Shown: positions 25,466-35,800, numbered from the stretch's first letter. The stretch: 64,000 nucleotides of DNA from Bradyrhizobium centrolobii (GCF_001641635.1 NZ_LUUB01000022.1:151938-215937), one strand, 5' to 3'. Made by a program: numbers and translations. Notes: generated by a model from the letters alone, not told the origin.

Positions 25466-26434
25466 ATGATGTTGCGCACGGTCACGCTCTCATTGCTCGC
25501 ATTACTGTCGGCGGCACTGCCGGCACGGGCCGAGGATCCTTCGGCCTACCCCACGCACAAGATCAGGATGCTGCTGCCCTTCGCGGCCGGCGGTGGTGGC
25601 GACGTGATCGGCCGGCTGCTCGCGGACAAGATGGGCAAGTCGCTCGGCGAGAGCATCTATATCGAGAACCACACCGGTGCGGCCGGCACGCTCGGCACAC
25701 AGATGGTCGCGACCTCTCCGCCCGACGGCTACACCATCACCATCGGCGGCATGACCACGCATGTGCTGGCGCCGGCGATCTATCCAAAACTACCCTATGA
25801 TCCGATCAAGGACTTTACGACGATCGGGCGCATCGGCACCTCCTCGATCATGCTGGTCGCGACCAAGGATTTCGCCGCAAATGACGTCAAGGGCCTGATC
25901 GCACTCGCGAAGAAAGGCGAGCCGATCCAGTACGGCAGCTGGGGCGTCGGTTCGACCGGACAGTTCTGCGCCGAGATCCTGACGCAGCAGACCGGCATCA
26001 AGATGGGGCACGTGCCGTTCAACGGCACCGCCAAGCTCGCCGGCGACCTGCTCGGCGGCCACATCTCGCTCGCGATGCTGGACATGGCCACCGCAACGCC
26101 GCTGGTGAAGGACGGCTCGATCAAGGCGCTGGCGGCCTGCGGCGAACGCTCGCCGAGCCTGCCGGACGTTGCAAGCTACAAGGAGCAAGGCGTGGCGTTC
26201 GACCGCAGCCTCGCCTGGGCAATGTACGCACCCGCCGGCCTTGCCGAGCCGATCGCAAGCAAGCTCTCGGCAGCGCTGAAGGAGGCGCTTGGCGATACCG
26301 AGGTCAGGGAGAAGCTGTTCACGCTCGGCATCACGCCGCAATTCGTCGCCGGTGCGGAGCAGCGCGACATCAACGCGCGCGACATCGCGGCGTGGAAACA
26401 GGTTGCCAAGGACGCCGGGATCGAGGTCAAGTGA
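25466..26434 (+). CDS. Tripartite tricarboxylate transporter (Bug/TctC) substrate-binding protein (orphan)
   Basis: The 322-residue exported protein has a signal peptide (MMLRTVTLSLLALLSAALPA, then RA) and Bug-family landmarks: LLPFAAGGGGDVIGRLLADK, IENHTGAAGTLGTQMVATSP, PPDGYTITIG and PFNGTAKLAGDLLGGHI. Bug proteins bind small carboxylates, including aromatic acids. The TctA/TctB membrane partners are not nearby. Two unrelated binding proteins in one small operon without permeases is unusual. The start is one of two adjacent ATGs (25466, 25469). Confidence 0.92.
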   Translation: MMLRTVTLSLLALLSAALPARAEDPSAYPTHKIRMLLPFAAGGGGDVIGRLLADKMGKSLGESIYIENHTGAAGTLGTQMVATSPPDGYTITIGGMTTHVLAPAIYPKLPYDPIKDFTTIGRIGTSSIMLVATKDFAANDVKGLIALAKKGEPIQYGSWGVGSTGQFCAEILTQQTGIKMGHVPFNGTAKLAGDLLGGHISLAMLDMATATPLVKDGSIKALAACGERSPSLPDVASYKEQGVAFDRSLAWAMYAPAGLAEPIASKLSAALKEALGDTEVREKLFTLGITPQFVAGAEQRDINARDIAAWKQVAKDAGIEVK

Positions 26435-26465
26435 GCGTCGCAGGCGAGCAGAGGGGAGCGCGGGC

Positions 26466-27005
26466 ATGAGCCGCATCTTCGGCGCGGTGCGCCAGAACGG
26501 ATATGTGGTGCGGGACATCCACGCCGCGATGAAGCACTGGATCGACGTCATGGGCGTCGGTCCCTGGTACTACATGGACCGCGTCAAGACCGACTGGTTC
26601 CGCCATCGCGGCCAAAACTCCGACGTCGAGATGAGCATCGCGCTCGCCAATTCCGGCGACCTCCAGATCGAGCTGATCCAGCAGCGCAACGACGCCCCGT
26701 CGATGTACAGGGAGTTCCTCGACTCCGGCCGCGAAGGCCTTCAGCATATGTCGTACTGGAGCCACGACTACCAAGCGCTCTACGACAAGGCGATCGCGCT
26801 CGGCTACAGGATAGGCCATGAGGGGCAGATCGGCGGCGACAAGGGGCGCTTTGCGTATTTCGACACGCAGGCCCATCCGGGCACCGTGATCGAGATCTCC
26901 GACATCAGCGGCACCAAGGGACCGTTCTTCGAGCACGTCCGGCAGGCCGCGATGAACTGGGACGGCAGGCGGCCGATCCGCGAGGTCGGCGGGGCGAAAT
27001 CATAG
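26466..27005 (+). CDS. VOC-superfamily (glyoxalase-like) protein
   Basis: The 179-residue protein shows the paired beta-alpha-beta-beta-beta modules of vicinal-oxygen-chelate enzymes (VVRDIHAAMKHWIDVMGVGP, LQHMSYWSHDYQALYDKAI, YFDTQAHPGTVIEIS). Metal ligands are probably a His in the middle (QHMSYW) and the Glu in VIEIS. It could be a dioxygenase, epimerase or lyase. It is the last gene of the TetR-linked operon, 31 bp after the Bug gene, with GAGGGGAG upstream. Confidence 0.87.
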   Translation: MSRIFGAVRQNGYVVRDIHAAMKHWIDVMGVGPWYYMDRVKTDWFRHRGQNSDVEMSIALANSGDLQIELIQQRNDAPSMYREFLDSGREGLQHMSYWSHDYQALYDKAIALGYRIGHEGQIGGDKGRFAYFDTQAHPGTVIEISDISGTKGPFFEHVRQAAMNWDGRRPIREVGGAKS

Positions 27006-27093
27006 GATCGTTTGCCGGATTGCGCACCCCATCGATGCGCCCTAGCATCCGCTCGTTCTCATCGACGAGCCGACTTGCGTCAGGAGCATTGGA

Positions 27094-27792
27094 ATGGCTT
27101 CATTTGTCCTGGTTCACGGTGCCTGGGGTGGCGCACACGGATTTCGACATGTGCGACGGCTGCTCCGCGCCAAGCAGAACGACGTGTCGACACCGTGCCT
27201 GACTGGTGTCGGCGAGCGCATTCACCTCTCCAGCCCGCAGGTCGGCCTCGGCACGCACATCCGCGATGTCGTCAACCACGTGCTGTACGAGGATCTGGAC
27301 CGGATCGTTCTGGTCGGCTTCTCCTACGGCGGCTTTGTCGTCACCGGCGCGCTGGAGCACATCGCCGAGCGCGTTGCACATCTCGTCTATCTGGACGCGT
27401 TTGTCCCGAGCAATGGAGAGTCGGTCTGGTCGCATCTCGGTCGCGCGGCCCGCAGCAAAATCGAGCTTGGTCAGGATTGGCTGGTGACGGGTCCAGCGCG
27501 CGACTACGACGATCCTGCGGAAGGAGAGTGGATGGCCGCACGACGGACCACGCATCCGCAGGGCTGCTTCACGGAGCCTGTCTTCCTGTCACGGCCGCTG
27601 GAATCATTTCCATTCACCAGGACCTACATCAAGGCGACGCAGGCGCCCGAAAACGACATCGGCAACGACGCGTTCTCCGCCCGGCATGCAAAGGACTCGC
27701 CGGCCTGGCGCTACCACGAGATCGCCACCAATCACATGGTCGCAAACAACCGGCCCGAGGAGCTGGCGCGGATCCTCGGGGATCTCGCGTAA
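27094..27792 (+). CDS. Alpha/beta-hydrolase (esterase) family protein
   Basis: Alpha/beta hydrolase of 232 residues similar in layout to plant methyl-esterase/SABP2-like and bacterial EstC-type enzymes. The oxyanion region is FVLVHGAWGGAHGF (4-17). The nucleophile elbow is GFSYGG (Ser near 79), the acid is probably in DAFVPSNGE, and the catalytic His lies in TNHMVANN near the end. AGGAG lies ten bases before the ATG. It may be transcribed alone, since an 88-bp gap separates it from the VOC gene. Confidence 0.88.
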   Translation: MASFVLVHGAWGGAHGFRHVRRLLRAKQNDVSTPCLTGVGERIHLSSPQVGLGTHIRDVVNHVLYEDLDRIVLVGFSYGGFVVTGALEHIAERVAHLVYLDAFVPSNGESVWSHLGRAARSKIELGQDWLVTGPARDYDDPAEGEWMAARRTTHPQGCFTEPVFLSRPLESFPFTRTYIKATQAPENDIGNDAFSARHAKDSPAWRYHEIATNHMVANNRPEELARILGDLA

Positions 27793-27804
27793 GCGCATCC
27801 GCAG

Positions 27805-29241
27805 CTAGACGCCCAGCGCCTTCCGATTGAAGGTCCGCAGGAAGCGCAGCGACAGCGTCCGCACGTTGGCGACGTTGAGGAGCCACGCCGTGGCGGCATA
27901 AGCGAAGCCACCCGCGGCGCTCACGATGATGAGCGACACGAGGCCGGTGCCGGCGACTTGCGTTCGTGCAAGCATGATAGCGGCGGCCATCGCCGCCGCA
28001 GATGCGGCGACGCCGGCGAGCCGGTTGAGATCGAACGGTGCCGGAAAGGCGCGGTGCATCAGCACGACCGCGACGAGGAAGCCGATCGCCTCGGTCGCGA
28101 ATGTCGCGAGCGCGGCGCCATAGAGGCCGTAGCCCGCGACCAGCGCGAACATCAGCAGCACGCTCACGACCAGCGTGAGGAAGGATTGCGCCGCCAGCAT
28201 GAAGGGCCGCTCGGCCAGCTGGAAGCTGATCTGCACATAGAACTGGTTGGCGATGCCGAAGAAGCGGGCAAGCACCAGCATCGGCAGCAGCGCCGATACG
28301 CCGGCGCGGAAATCGACGCCAACGAGCGTGCCTGCGACCTGGTCTGCCGCCAGCGCGAGCCAGACGGCAACGGGTGCGACGACGACGAGCAGCAGCTCGA
28401 GGCTCTCGGTCAGCCGCTCGCGGGTTGCCGCATCGCTCTTCTCCGACAGAGAGCGGAACACCAGCGGCACGGTTGCCGCGGCGACGCTGGAGGCGATCAT
28501 GACCATGAACTGGCGCGGCAGGTCGGCGGCGACGCCAAAGATGCCGGCGGCGTCCTTGCCGAGCAGGTAGGCGACGATGAGCCGGTCACAGGTGGAATAG
28601 AGCGCGACCGAGAGGCCGGCGAGCGTCAGCGGCAGGCCGTAACGGGCCAGTTGCACAAACTGGGAGCGCTGAAAGCGCGCGATCTTGGTGCGGTCACCGG
28701 CGAGATTGAGGATGATGCCGGTCAGCGAGCCCAGGCCGAACGCCGCGAGCAGGCCCATGCCGCCCCAGCCGAGCCAGATGCCGAGGAGGCCAAAGCCGAC
28801 GCTCGAGACGCTGCGCACGATCGCGATGGCGGCGAACCGGTAGGGGCGCAATTTGGCGCGCTCGAATTCCTGGCCGACGTCGACCGCATTCGCCATGATC
28901 GCGACGAACATGCTGGCCAGCAGCAGCTCGACGCTGACGTCGCTGCGGAACAGGAGGACGAGCGGCGCCGTGGCGCAGAGCGCGGCAACCGTCAGCGCAA
29001 AGCCGACCATCGCCGTGCCGCGAAAATCCACTTCCGCCGACATCGCCTGATAGCGGGACACCGACAATTTGATCCAGGCAAAGAAGATCGCGCCCAGGAT
29101 GCTGGCGATGCTGATACCGACGACATAGACGCCGTACTCGGCCGGGCTCAGGAGCCGCGTATACGCGGTGATCGCGAAGAAGCCGACCGCGGCGGGCAGC
29201 ACGTAGGCCGCGAGGTAAATCGAGAAATGGCGGTTCAGCAT
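27805..29241 (-). CDS. Polysaccharide flippase (Wzx/MOP superfamily)
   Basis: Integral membrane protein of 478 residues with 12-14 hydrophobic segments along its length (AAYVLPAAVGFFAITAYTRL at the start; repeated Ala/Leu/Val-rich helices). It matches O-antigen/EPS flippases of the MOP superfamily, which move undecaprenyl-linked sugars across the inner membrane. The neighbours, a glycosyltransferase remnant, a GH10 enzyme and a DUF6492 protein, fit an exopolysaccharide region, though no complete eps operon is here. Confidence 0.88.
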   Translation of the reverse strand: MLNRHFSIYLAAYVLPAAVGFFAITAYTRLLSPAEYGVYVVGISIASILGAIFFAWIKLSVSRYQAMSAEVDFRGTAMVGFALTVAALCATAPLVLLFRSDVSVELLLASMFVAIMANAVDVGQEFERAKLRPYRFAAIAIVRSVSSVGFGLLGIWLGWGGMGLLAAFGLGSLTGIILNLAGDRTKIARFQRSQFVQLARYGLPLTLAGLSVALYSTCDRLIVAYLLGKDAAGIFGVAADLPRQFMVMIASSVAAATVPLVFRSLSEKSDAATRERLTESLELLLVVVAPVAVWLALAADQVAGTLVGVDFRAGVSALLPMLVLARFFGIANQFYVQISFQLAERPFMLAAQSFLTLVVSVLLMFALVAGYGLYGAALATFATEAIGFLVAVVLMHRAFPAPFDLNRLAGVAASAAAMAAAIMLARTQVAGTGLVSLIIVSAAGGFAYAATAWLLNVANVRTLSLRFLRTFNRKALGV

Positions 29242-29454
29242 GCGAGCACGGGACCGTTGGCGGCCTTGCGGATTAACGGGTCGTTAAACGGTTGGACCTT
29301 GGTGTGGCAATCGGACTGCATCGCAGCATCCGCAAAGATACCCTCATAATGATGCAATTCGGTCCGCGAAGGAGCCGGGCCGGCCTATTTCGCGCGTTAG
29401 CGTTAAATTTGCCCTCCGAGGAAAGAGACGACCGCTGGTTTCCCAGCGACCGCC

Positions 29455-29664
29455 ATGTGCTTCGACCGGCCCAAGGTCGAGGTCTGGCCGATCGGCATCG
29501 ACACGGACGCGTGGAGGCCGTCATCGGCCGAGCAAAAGACCACCGACGTGTTGCTCTATGACAAGGTGCAATGGCAGCGCGAACGCCACGCGGTCGAGCT
29601 GGTCGAGCAGATCCGCACACATCTTGCCGCGAGCGGGCATCCCGTCGAGGAACGAGATCGCTGA
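29455..29664 (+). pseudogene. Remnant of a glycosyltransferase
   Basis: A 69-codon frame reads VEVWPIGIDTDAW and then DVLLYDKVQWQRERHAVELV. The first part matches the GIDT..W.P donor-region signature of GT-B glycosyltransferases, and the second matches what follows in one such group. Both the N-terminal acceptor domain and the rest of the C-terminal domain are missing. The ATG at 29455 has no ribosome site. With 29242-29454, where I see no other gene, it fills the gap between the flippase and the GH10 gene. Confidence 0.6.
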
Positions 29665-29774
29665 AAGCCTCATGCAGCGGCGGCCGAAAAGTTAACCCAA
29701 CCGCAGGAAACGCCGGCGTCGCCTGTGATCGGTTGGTACGATGTCATGTTGGTTCCGAAAGGGAACATCGCCAC

Positions 29775-30842
29775 GTGATCAAACTCGGCAGACGCGAATT
29801 TCTTCTTGGCAGCGCCGCAACACTCGCGGCGGGCGCATCCGCGCTCGCCGCTCCGGCATCCAAGCTTGCCAACCGTCGCCCGGGCTATGGTGCTGCGGCC
29901 ACGCTGTGGGATTTGCAGGCCGATCCCCGGCTCGGCGAAGCGATCAGCACCTATTGCACGCAGGTGGTGCCGGTGCTCGAGCTGAAATGGCCGATGCTGC
30001 GGCCGGACGCGCATACCTTCGCCTTCGAACGCGCCGATGCGATCCTGGATTTTGCCAGGCAGAACGATCTGACGATGCGCGGACATGCGCTCGCTTGGTA
30101 TCATGACATTCCGGACTGGACCAAGCAGATCAAGGACGCAAAGGGCGTCGAACGCGCCTTCGTCGATCACATCGCGACCGTCGTCTCCTACTACAAGGAC
30201 AAGCTGACGTCGTGGGATGTCGTCAACGAGCCAATCCCGGACAATCCGAAGAAGCCCACCGACAGGCGGGAGTCGTTCTGGTCGCAGCATCTCGGCGACC
30301 GCTGGATTCCGCTGGCCTTCCGCACGGCGGCCGCAGCCGATCCCTATGTGAAGCTCGCGATCAACGAATACGACATCGAGTCGGCCAAGGACTCTTTCCT
30401 CGCCAAGCGCGCCGCCTTCCGCAACCTCATCATGGATCTGCTCGACCAGGGCGTGCCGCTTCACGCCGTGGGGCTGCAGTCGCATCTGCATGCGGAGCTC
30501 GAGATCGACACGCACGGGCTTGCCGAATTCGTCACCGAGCTCAGGTCCTGGGGCCTGGAAGTGCTCGTCACCGAGCTCGACGTCGACGACCAGAAGCTGA
30601 CGGCCAATCCGGCCGAGCGCGACGCCATCGTCGCCAAGCGTGTCGATGATCTCCTGACCGCAATCTCGACCAGCGGCCCGGTGCGCTCGATCCTGACCTG
30701 GGGGATTTCTGATCGCTACAGCTGGATCAACGGCACCTTCGCCCGCTTGGACAAGCAGCCGAACCGGCCCTTGCCGCTCGACGGCGAGTTCAAGCCAAAA
30801 CCATTCATGGACGTCATCAGCAAGTTCACGAAGGACGTCTGA
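29775..30842 (+). CDS. GH10 endo-beta-1,4-xylanase-like glycoside hydrolase, Tat-exported
   Basis: The 355-residue protein starts at GTG 29775 with AAAGGGA upstream. It begins with a twin-arginine signal (GRREFLLGSAATLAAGASAL), implying folded export. The GH10 barrel follows: LKWPMLRPD, RGHALAWYHDIPDW, acid/base Glu152 in WDVVNEP, INEYDIE, GLQSHLH and nucleophile Glu267 in VTELDV. Both catalytic Glu are present. Near a polysaccharide flippase it may trim or depolymerise an exopolysaccharide, or it may attack plant xylan. The longer frame from 29571 overlaps the glycosyltransferase remnant and is not used. Confidence 0.9.
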   Translation: MIKLGRREFLLGSAATLAAGASALAAPASKLANRRPGYGAAATLWDLQADPRLGEAISTYCTQVVPVLELKWPMLRPDAHTFAFERADAILDFARQNDLTMRGHALAWYHDIPDWTKQIKDAKGVERAFVDHIATVVSYYKDKLTSWDVVNEPIPDNPKKPTDRRESFWSQHLGDRWIPLAFRTAAAADPYVKLAINEYDIESAKDSFLAKRAAFRNLIMDLLDQGVPLHAVGLQSHLHAELEIDTHGLAEFVTELRSWGLEVLVTELDVDDQKLTANPAERDAIVAKRVDDLLTAISTSGPVRSILTWGISDRYSWINGTFARLDKQPNRPLPLDGEFKPKPFMDVISKFTKDV

Positions 30843-30860
30843 GCCGGATCGCACTGCTTT

Positions 30861-31022
30861 CACCTCTCCCCAGCGGGGGGAGAGGCCGGATTGCGCCTGA
30901 CGATGCGAAGCATCGTCCAGTGCAATCCGGGTGAGGGGCCGCAGCATTCAGTGAAACTGTAACCCCTCACCCGGATCGCATCTTGGATAAGATATCACCT
31001 CTCCCTACGGGAGAGGTGAGAG
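30861..31022. repeat. Composite intergenic hairpin repeat (CCTCTCCCC / CCCCTCACCCGG family)
   Basis: Several nested dyads lie between the converging GH10 and DUF6492 genes: CCTCTCCCC with GGGGAGAGG, a stem CCGGATTGC/GCAATCCGG at 30886-30930 with an inner GACGATGC/GCATCGTC, and a second CCTCTCCC/GGGAGAGG copy near 31000-31018. Related copies lie at 45208-45272 and 61777-61844. In this convergent position it may also end transcription. Confidence 0.7.
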
Positions 31023-31030
31023 TCACGCTC

Positions 31031-31978
31031 CTAATGCGCCTTCGGTGTCTCGAATTCGGCTGTGTCTTGCATGTCATCGGGAGACAGGCTCGGGCCACGC
31101 CGGTCGCGCGAGTGCAGCCGGAACACGTCGCGGATGTCGTCAATCGAAGTCGACGAATAGGACTGGATGCAGAGCGCGACCTGTTCGGGCGAGGCGGCGC
31201 GCATCATCGCTTCAATGGCCTGGCGATCGAGGCGGGTGTCGTCCCAGTGCGACACGGCGATGCTGTCTTCGGTGACCTGATGCTTCGCCAGGTATTCCGG
31301 CGAGTTCGCGACGAAGTTGCCATAAAGCAGGTATTCGGAGAACTTCTTCCTCCGGCACAGCGCCAGAACCCAATTCGTTCCCGTCGCCGACTTGATGGCG
31401 GCGGTCATGGCGCGAACGGTATCCCTGTCCCAGACCAGCGCGTTTCCGACATAGTCATCCGCCGGGAAGGACCGCTCCTTCACGCCGAGAAGCTGATCGA
31501 TGGTGCGGAGCCAGAGGCCATGCAGCGGATGGTTGGCGCCGATCGCCTTACAAGTGACGAAGAGCGGCGTCTTCTCAGCGCCGGCATACCGGTCGATGTC
31601 GAACTCGCGGAAGAACAGATTGTCGGAATCCAAAATGCAGACGCGCTGCTCGGGCGCGTTGAGAACGCCGGCGATCTTCAGGATCTGCTGGATGTGCCAG
31701 CCATGCACCGGCGAAGAGAGCAGCGACAGCCAGACCCGACGGTTGCTGAGCTGGAGAACCGGCGGCAGCGCCCAGAGCCATTTCGGCAAATAGCGCGAGG
31801 CCGGAACGATGACACGCTTGTCGGAGCCGAACCGTTCGAACAGCGGAACGTCTTCATCGTTAACGAGAACATAATGCCGCGTGTATCCCGTCACCCAGGT
31901 GTCGATGCTCTCGCTGAGCAGCGAAAAGCGATCGATATCCTTGGCATAGCTGGCGGTCAGCAGTGCAACGGAATGCAT
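31031..31978 (-). CDS. DUF6492-family protein, glycosyltransferase-like
   Basis: The 315-residue protein has a GT-A-like pattern: an N-terminal nucleotide-sugar-binding strand (MHSVALLTASYAKDIDRFSL), a DxD-like VCILDSDNLFFR near 115-125, and an ADDYVGNALVWDRD segment. I recognise it as DUF6492. A role as a glycosyltransferase in surface polysaccharide synthesis is inference. No membrane segment is evident. A 94-bp gap separates it from the methyltransferase-like gene upstream on the same strand. Confidence 0.78.
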   Translation of the reverse strand: MHSVALLTASYAKDIDRFSLLSESIDTWVTGYTRHYVLVNDEDVPLFERFGSDKRVIVPASRYLPKWLWALPPVLQLSNRRVWLSLLSSPVHGWHIQQILKIAGVLNAPEQRVCILDSDNLFFREFDIDRYAGAEKTPLFVTCKAIGANHPLHGLWLRTIDQLLGVKERSFPADDYVGNALVWDRDTVRAMTAAIKSATGTNWVLALCRRKKFSEYLLYGNFVANSPEYLAKHQVTEDSIAVSHWDDTRLDRQAIEAMMRAASPEQVALCIQSYSSTSIDDIRDVFRLHSRDRRGPSLSPDDMQDTAEFETPKAH

Positions 31979-32072
31979 AAGGCGCGCTCAAATGGCCATC
32001 GAGGCCCACCCATACTCGCCCGGCGAGAGGCTGGGAACTGACATTCCAAATCAAGGTAAAGCGAAACAAAGG

Positions 32073-32864
32073 CTATTCCGACGGCAGCCCCTGCGCGAGG
32101 CTGCGAAAGCGCAGCGGCGCCAGCGAGGATGCCCGCTCCCACCAGTCGGCGACACGGTCGTCGAGTGCGGTCGTGCCGCGGCCCTGGCCGGGAAAGATCC
32201 GAATCTGCTGGACTGCCTCGGCCTCGAAGCCCCTGCCCTTGCGCGTGATCCTGATGGCGGCGCCTTCGCGGTCCCGCTGCGTGAGCGGCACAAGAAGACG
32301 GCCGCGCGGACGGAGCGACTGAAGCCAGAGCGGTTGCGGATGCGAGAAGCCGGCATGCACGATGATCACGTCGGCCGGACTGCCGATGTCCGCACAGCCA
32401 TCGCCGTGGACGACATCGACATTGCGATACCGCGCGAGGTATAAGGCGGCGCGCCGCGCCAGACGCTCGTCGCACTCGATCGCACGCACCTCGCCTTTCG
32501 GGCCCACCATCTTCGACAGCACCGCCGAGAAATAGCCGAGCCCGCACCCGACCTGCACCACGCGCTGCTTCGGCCTGACATCGAGCACATCGATGAAATG
32601 CGCCCACAGGCTCGGCAATCCAGTGTCGAGCCTGCGGCGCGCATCGATCGCGACCAGCACGTTGCCATAGAGATGAACGGGGTCGGCGTCCGGCGTCAGG
32701 CGATAGCTCCGCGCCGCCTCGCTCTTGATGCGCCACGGGCCGCCCTGCAGAAAGTCCTCGCGCGGCACAGTCGCTAGCGCGTCGAGCAGGCGCGGCGATG
32801 AAATCCGCTCGCGCTTCGCAATCAGCTCGACGTAACGCGCGCGCGCGGCCGCCAGATCGCTCAT
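32073..32864 (-). CDS. Protein-L-isoaspartate O-methyltransferase-like protein
   Basis: SAM-dependent methyltransferase of 263 residues. It has the PCMT-type N-terminus (VELIAKRERISSPRLLDALA, VPREDFL) and SAM motif I VVQVGCGLGYFSAVLSKMVG around 102-120. Motif II-like IECDERLARRAALYL, HGDGCAD and RLLVPL follow. Classical Pcm repairs isoaspartyl residues. This one is longer at both ends and lacks the usual STIS-type substrate loop that I would expect after residue 50, so its target is uncertain. Its ATG overlaps the cyclase stop by four bases (ATGA). Confidence 0.82.
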   Translation of the reverse strand: MSDLAAARARYVELIAKRERISSPRLLDALATVPREDFLQGGPWRIKSEAARSYRLTPDADPVHLYGNVLVAIDARRRLDTGLPSLWAHFIDVLDVRPKQRVVQVGCGLGYFSAVLSKMVGPKGEVRAIECDERLARRAALYLARYRNVDVVHGDGCADIGSPADVIIVHAGFSHPQPLWLQSLRPRGRLLVPLTQRDREGAAIRITRKGRGFEAEAVQQIRIFPGQGRGTTALDDRVADWWERASSLAPLRFRSLAQGLPSE

Positions 32865-35800
32865 CGCACCGGATCGACCCGGTGACGGTCAGTGGGTACG
32901 TCCGCGCCGAGCTCGTTCATGAGCTGCATCGCCAGCTTGAGGTCCGGCGTGAGGAAACCTTCGCTGAACCTGCCGACGATCGGCGCGAGCAGAAGGCTTG
33001 CATGCTCGCGCCGGCCGGCATCCTGCGACAGGCGCGCGAGGCTGACGGCGGTTCGAAGCTCCCAGGACAATGCGCCCTGCTTGCGCGCGGTCTCCAGCGA
33101 CAGGCCGAACAGATCCTCTGCCTCCTGCACCGACGCCGGGTTGCCGTCCGACAGGGTGATCTCGCCCTGCAGGCGATAGACCTCGGCGAGATAGGAGTGA
33201 TCGCCCGTCCGTCTTGCGGTCGCGAGCGCGCCGTCGAGAGCGCGCAAGGCCGCCTCACGCAGGCCGACCTTGGCGTAGGCCTCCGCGAGCAAGCACCTGA
33301 ACCAGCAGCCCGCGAGCCAGGAATCCATCGCCTCATACTCGTCGAGGCCGAAGCGCATCTGGCTCAGACCTTCGTCGGTTTCGCCGAGCTGGGTCAGCGC
33401 CCAGCCGCGCAGGATCGCCGCCTGCTGCTTCCAGTGCAGAAAATTGTGCTCGGTCGCGATGATCATGGCGCGGTTGGCGTGGTCGCGAGTGCCCTCGACG
33501 TCGCGCAAGTGCTGGCAGAGATAGGCGCCGAACACGAGCGCGAAGGCGAGTGTGAAGGGATGGCGGATCTTCTCCGCATTCGCGATCGCCTGCTCGCTGT
33601 GCTGGCGCGCCGCATCGGGACGGCCGAGGAACCACAGGAGGTAGCCGAGATAGGACAGCGAGACGACACCTGGATCGGTGCCGTGCCGCTCCATCAGGTC
33701 GGAGTGCAGGTCGGGGCTGTAGAGGTTGATGCAGCGGTGCAGATGATGCTGCGAGGCGGCAAAGCGGCCGCGATAGAGCATGGTCATCGCGATGGCGCGA
33801 TGCGCCTCGATGAGATAGCCGGTCTGCTGCGCCGGCTGCGCCCGCTCGTTCAGCCGTTCGCGCTTGGCGAACTTCAGCAGCTCGACGCTGAGATCATGCG
33901 CGCGGGTGAGGTCGGCGCGGATGAAATGGCACACCCAGAGCCCGCGGGTGGCGGCGAAGGCCTTCTCCTCGTCGTCGAGCTGCTGGCCAAGCTCGAGCGC
34001 GCGGGTGTAATTCTCCTCGACCTCCTGCACGGCATAGCCCTTGGCCGCGATCAGCGCGTTGCCGAGCGCGATGCGCAGCTCGAGCTCGATCTCGTCGGCG
34101 CCCTGCATGCGTGGATTGGCCTGGACCACGCCGAGACCGCGGCGCAGATGGCCGATCGCCTCCAGATTGGCGCCGCTCTTGGCCGCCTGCTTGCCGGCCT
34201 TGAGCCAGAAGCTCGCCGCGCCCTCGCTCTGGCCGGACTCGGTCAGATGATGGGCGAGGAGCTCCGGCTCGCGGTCGGTCTTCTCCGGATACATCTCGGC
34301 GAGCACCTGTGCGATCCGGGAATGCAGCTTGCGCCGTTCGCTGTGCAGCAGGCTCGCATGCGCGGCATTCTGGATCATCACGTGCTTGAAGGAATAGAGC
34401 GCATCCGGCGGATGGCCGCGGCGCACGATCAGCCCCGCCCCTTCCAGATGATTGAGCGCCGCCTCGATCTGCTCCGCCGGGGTGTTGGCAACCGCGTGAA
34501 GCGTCTCGTAGGAGAACTCACGGCCGATGGTGGCTCCGATCTGCGCGATCCGCTTGAACGGCCCCATCCGGTCGAGGCGCGCCATCAGCGAGTCCGTCAG
34601 CGTCGCCGGGATCGCGAGCTGGCGCCACGGGCCCGACAGCACGTAGCGGCCGTGCCGTTCCGTCAGCACGTTGGATTCGAGAACGGTCTTGGTCAGCTCC
34701 TCGAGGAACAGCGGCACGCCGTCGGTCTTGACGATGATCTCCTCGACGACTTCCTTGGGAAGCTCGCGGCCGGCGACGCGCTCGACCATGGTCGCGCGCA
34801 ACTGGCGGCTCAGGCGGTTCAGCACCAGGGTGGTGATGTGCGAATGCGCGTTCCAGCTCGGCTGGAATTCGGAGCGCGCCGTGATGATGACGAGGATCGG
34901 GCGGTTCTGCGCGCGGTCGACGAGAAGATCGACGACCTCGCGGGAGGTCGGATCGATCCAGTGCAGGTCCTCGAGGGCAATCACCAGCGGCATGTCGCGC
35001 GCGAGCCCCAGGAGATGATTGACCAGCGCCGCGACGGTTGCGTCCTTCTGCTGCTGTGGCGACAGATCGAGCGACGGATAGCGGTCCCCCGTCGGAATCG
35101 AAAGCAGTGCGGCGAGCAGCGGCGTCACCTGCTCGACATCGCCATGGGCGGCGGCGATCGCCGTCTCCAGGTTCGCCACCGTCGCGGCGGACGCGTCCTC
35201 ACGGTCGAGGCCGAGGGAGAATTTGAGCTGCTCGATGAAGGGATAGAACGCCGTCGACGTATGATAGGGCGAGCACTGGAACGAGACGTGTCCGTGCCGG
35301 TCGCCCGCAATGCGCTCGAAGATTTCCTGCACGATGCGCGACTTGCCGATGCCGGGCTCGCCGAACTTGACGACGACCTGGCCGTCGCCCTCCTTGGCCT
35401 GCTGCCAGCGGCCGGTCAGAAGCGCGATCTCCTCCTCGCGATTGACGAGCGGGGTCAGCCGCGTGCCCATGGCGGCGGCAAAACGGGTTTCCACCCGCGA
35501 CGCGCGCACCACGTGCCAGGCCTGGGCTTTCTCCGAGATACCCTTCAGCGCATGGACGCCGAGATTGCGGTAGTCGAATTTTCCCTTGATCAGCGACTGC
35601 GTCGACGAGGAGATCACGACTCCGTTCGGCGGCGCCAAACCTTGCAGCCGCGCGGCGAGATTGACGGTTTCTCCGACCGCGGAGTCGCGCTCTTCGGTGC
35701 CCTGGCCAACGAGATCGCCGACCACGACGAGGCCGGTCGCGATTCCGATGCGGACGGCGGGCGCGTGGCTGAGTGCGCCACGCGGCTCGATCGCGCGCGC

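Noticed and set aside
27958..29349. 463-codon open frame on the plus strand
   Set aside because: It is antisense to the flippase gene, which has a coherent membrane-protein pattern.
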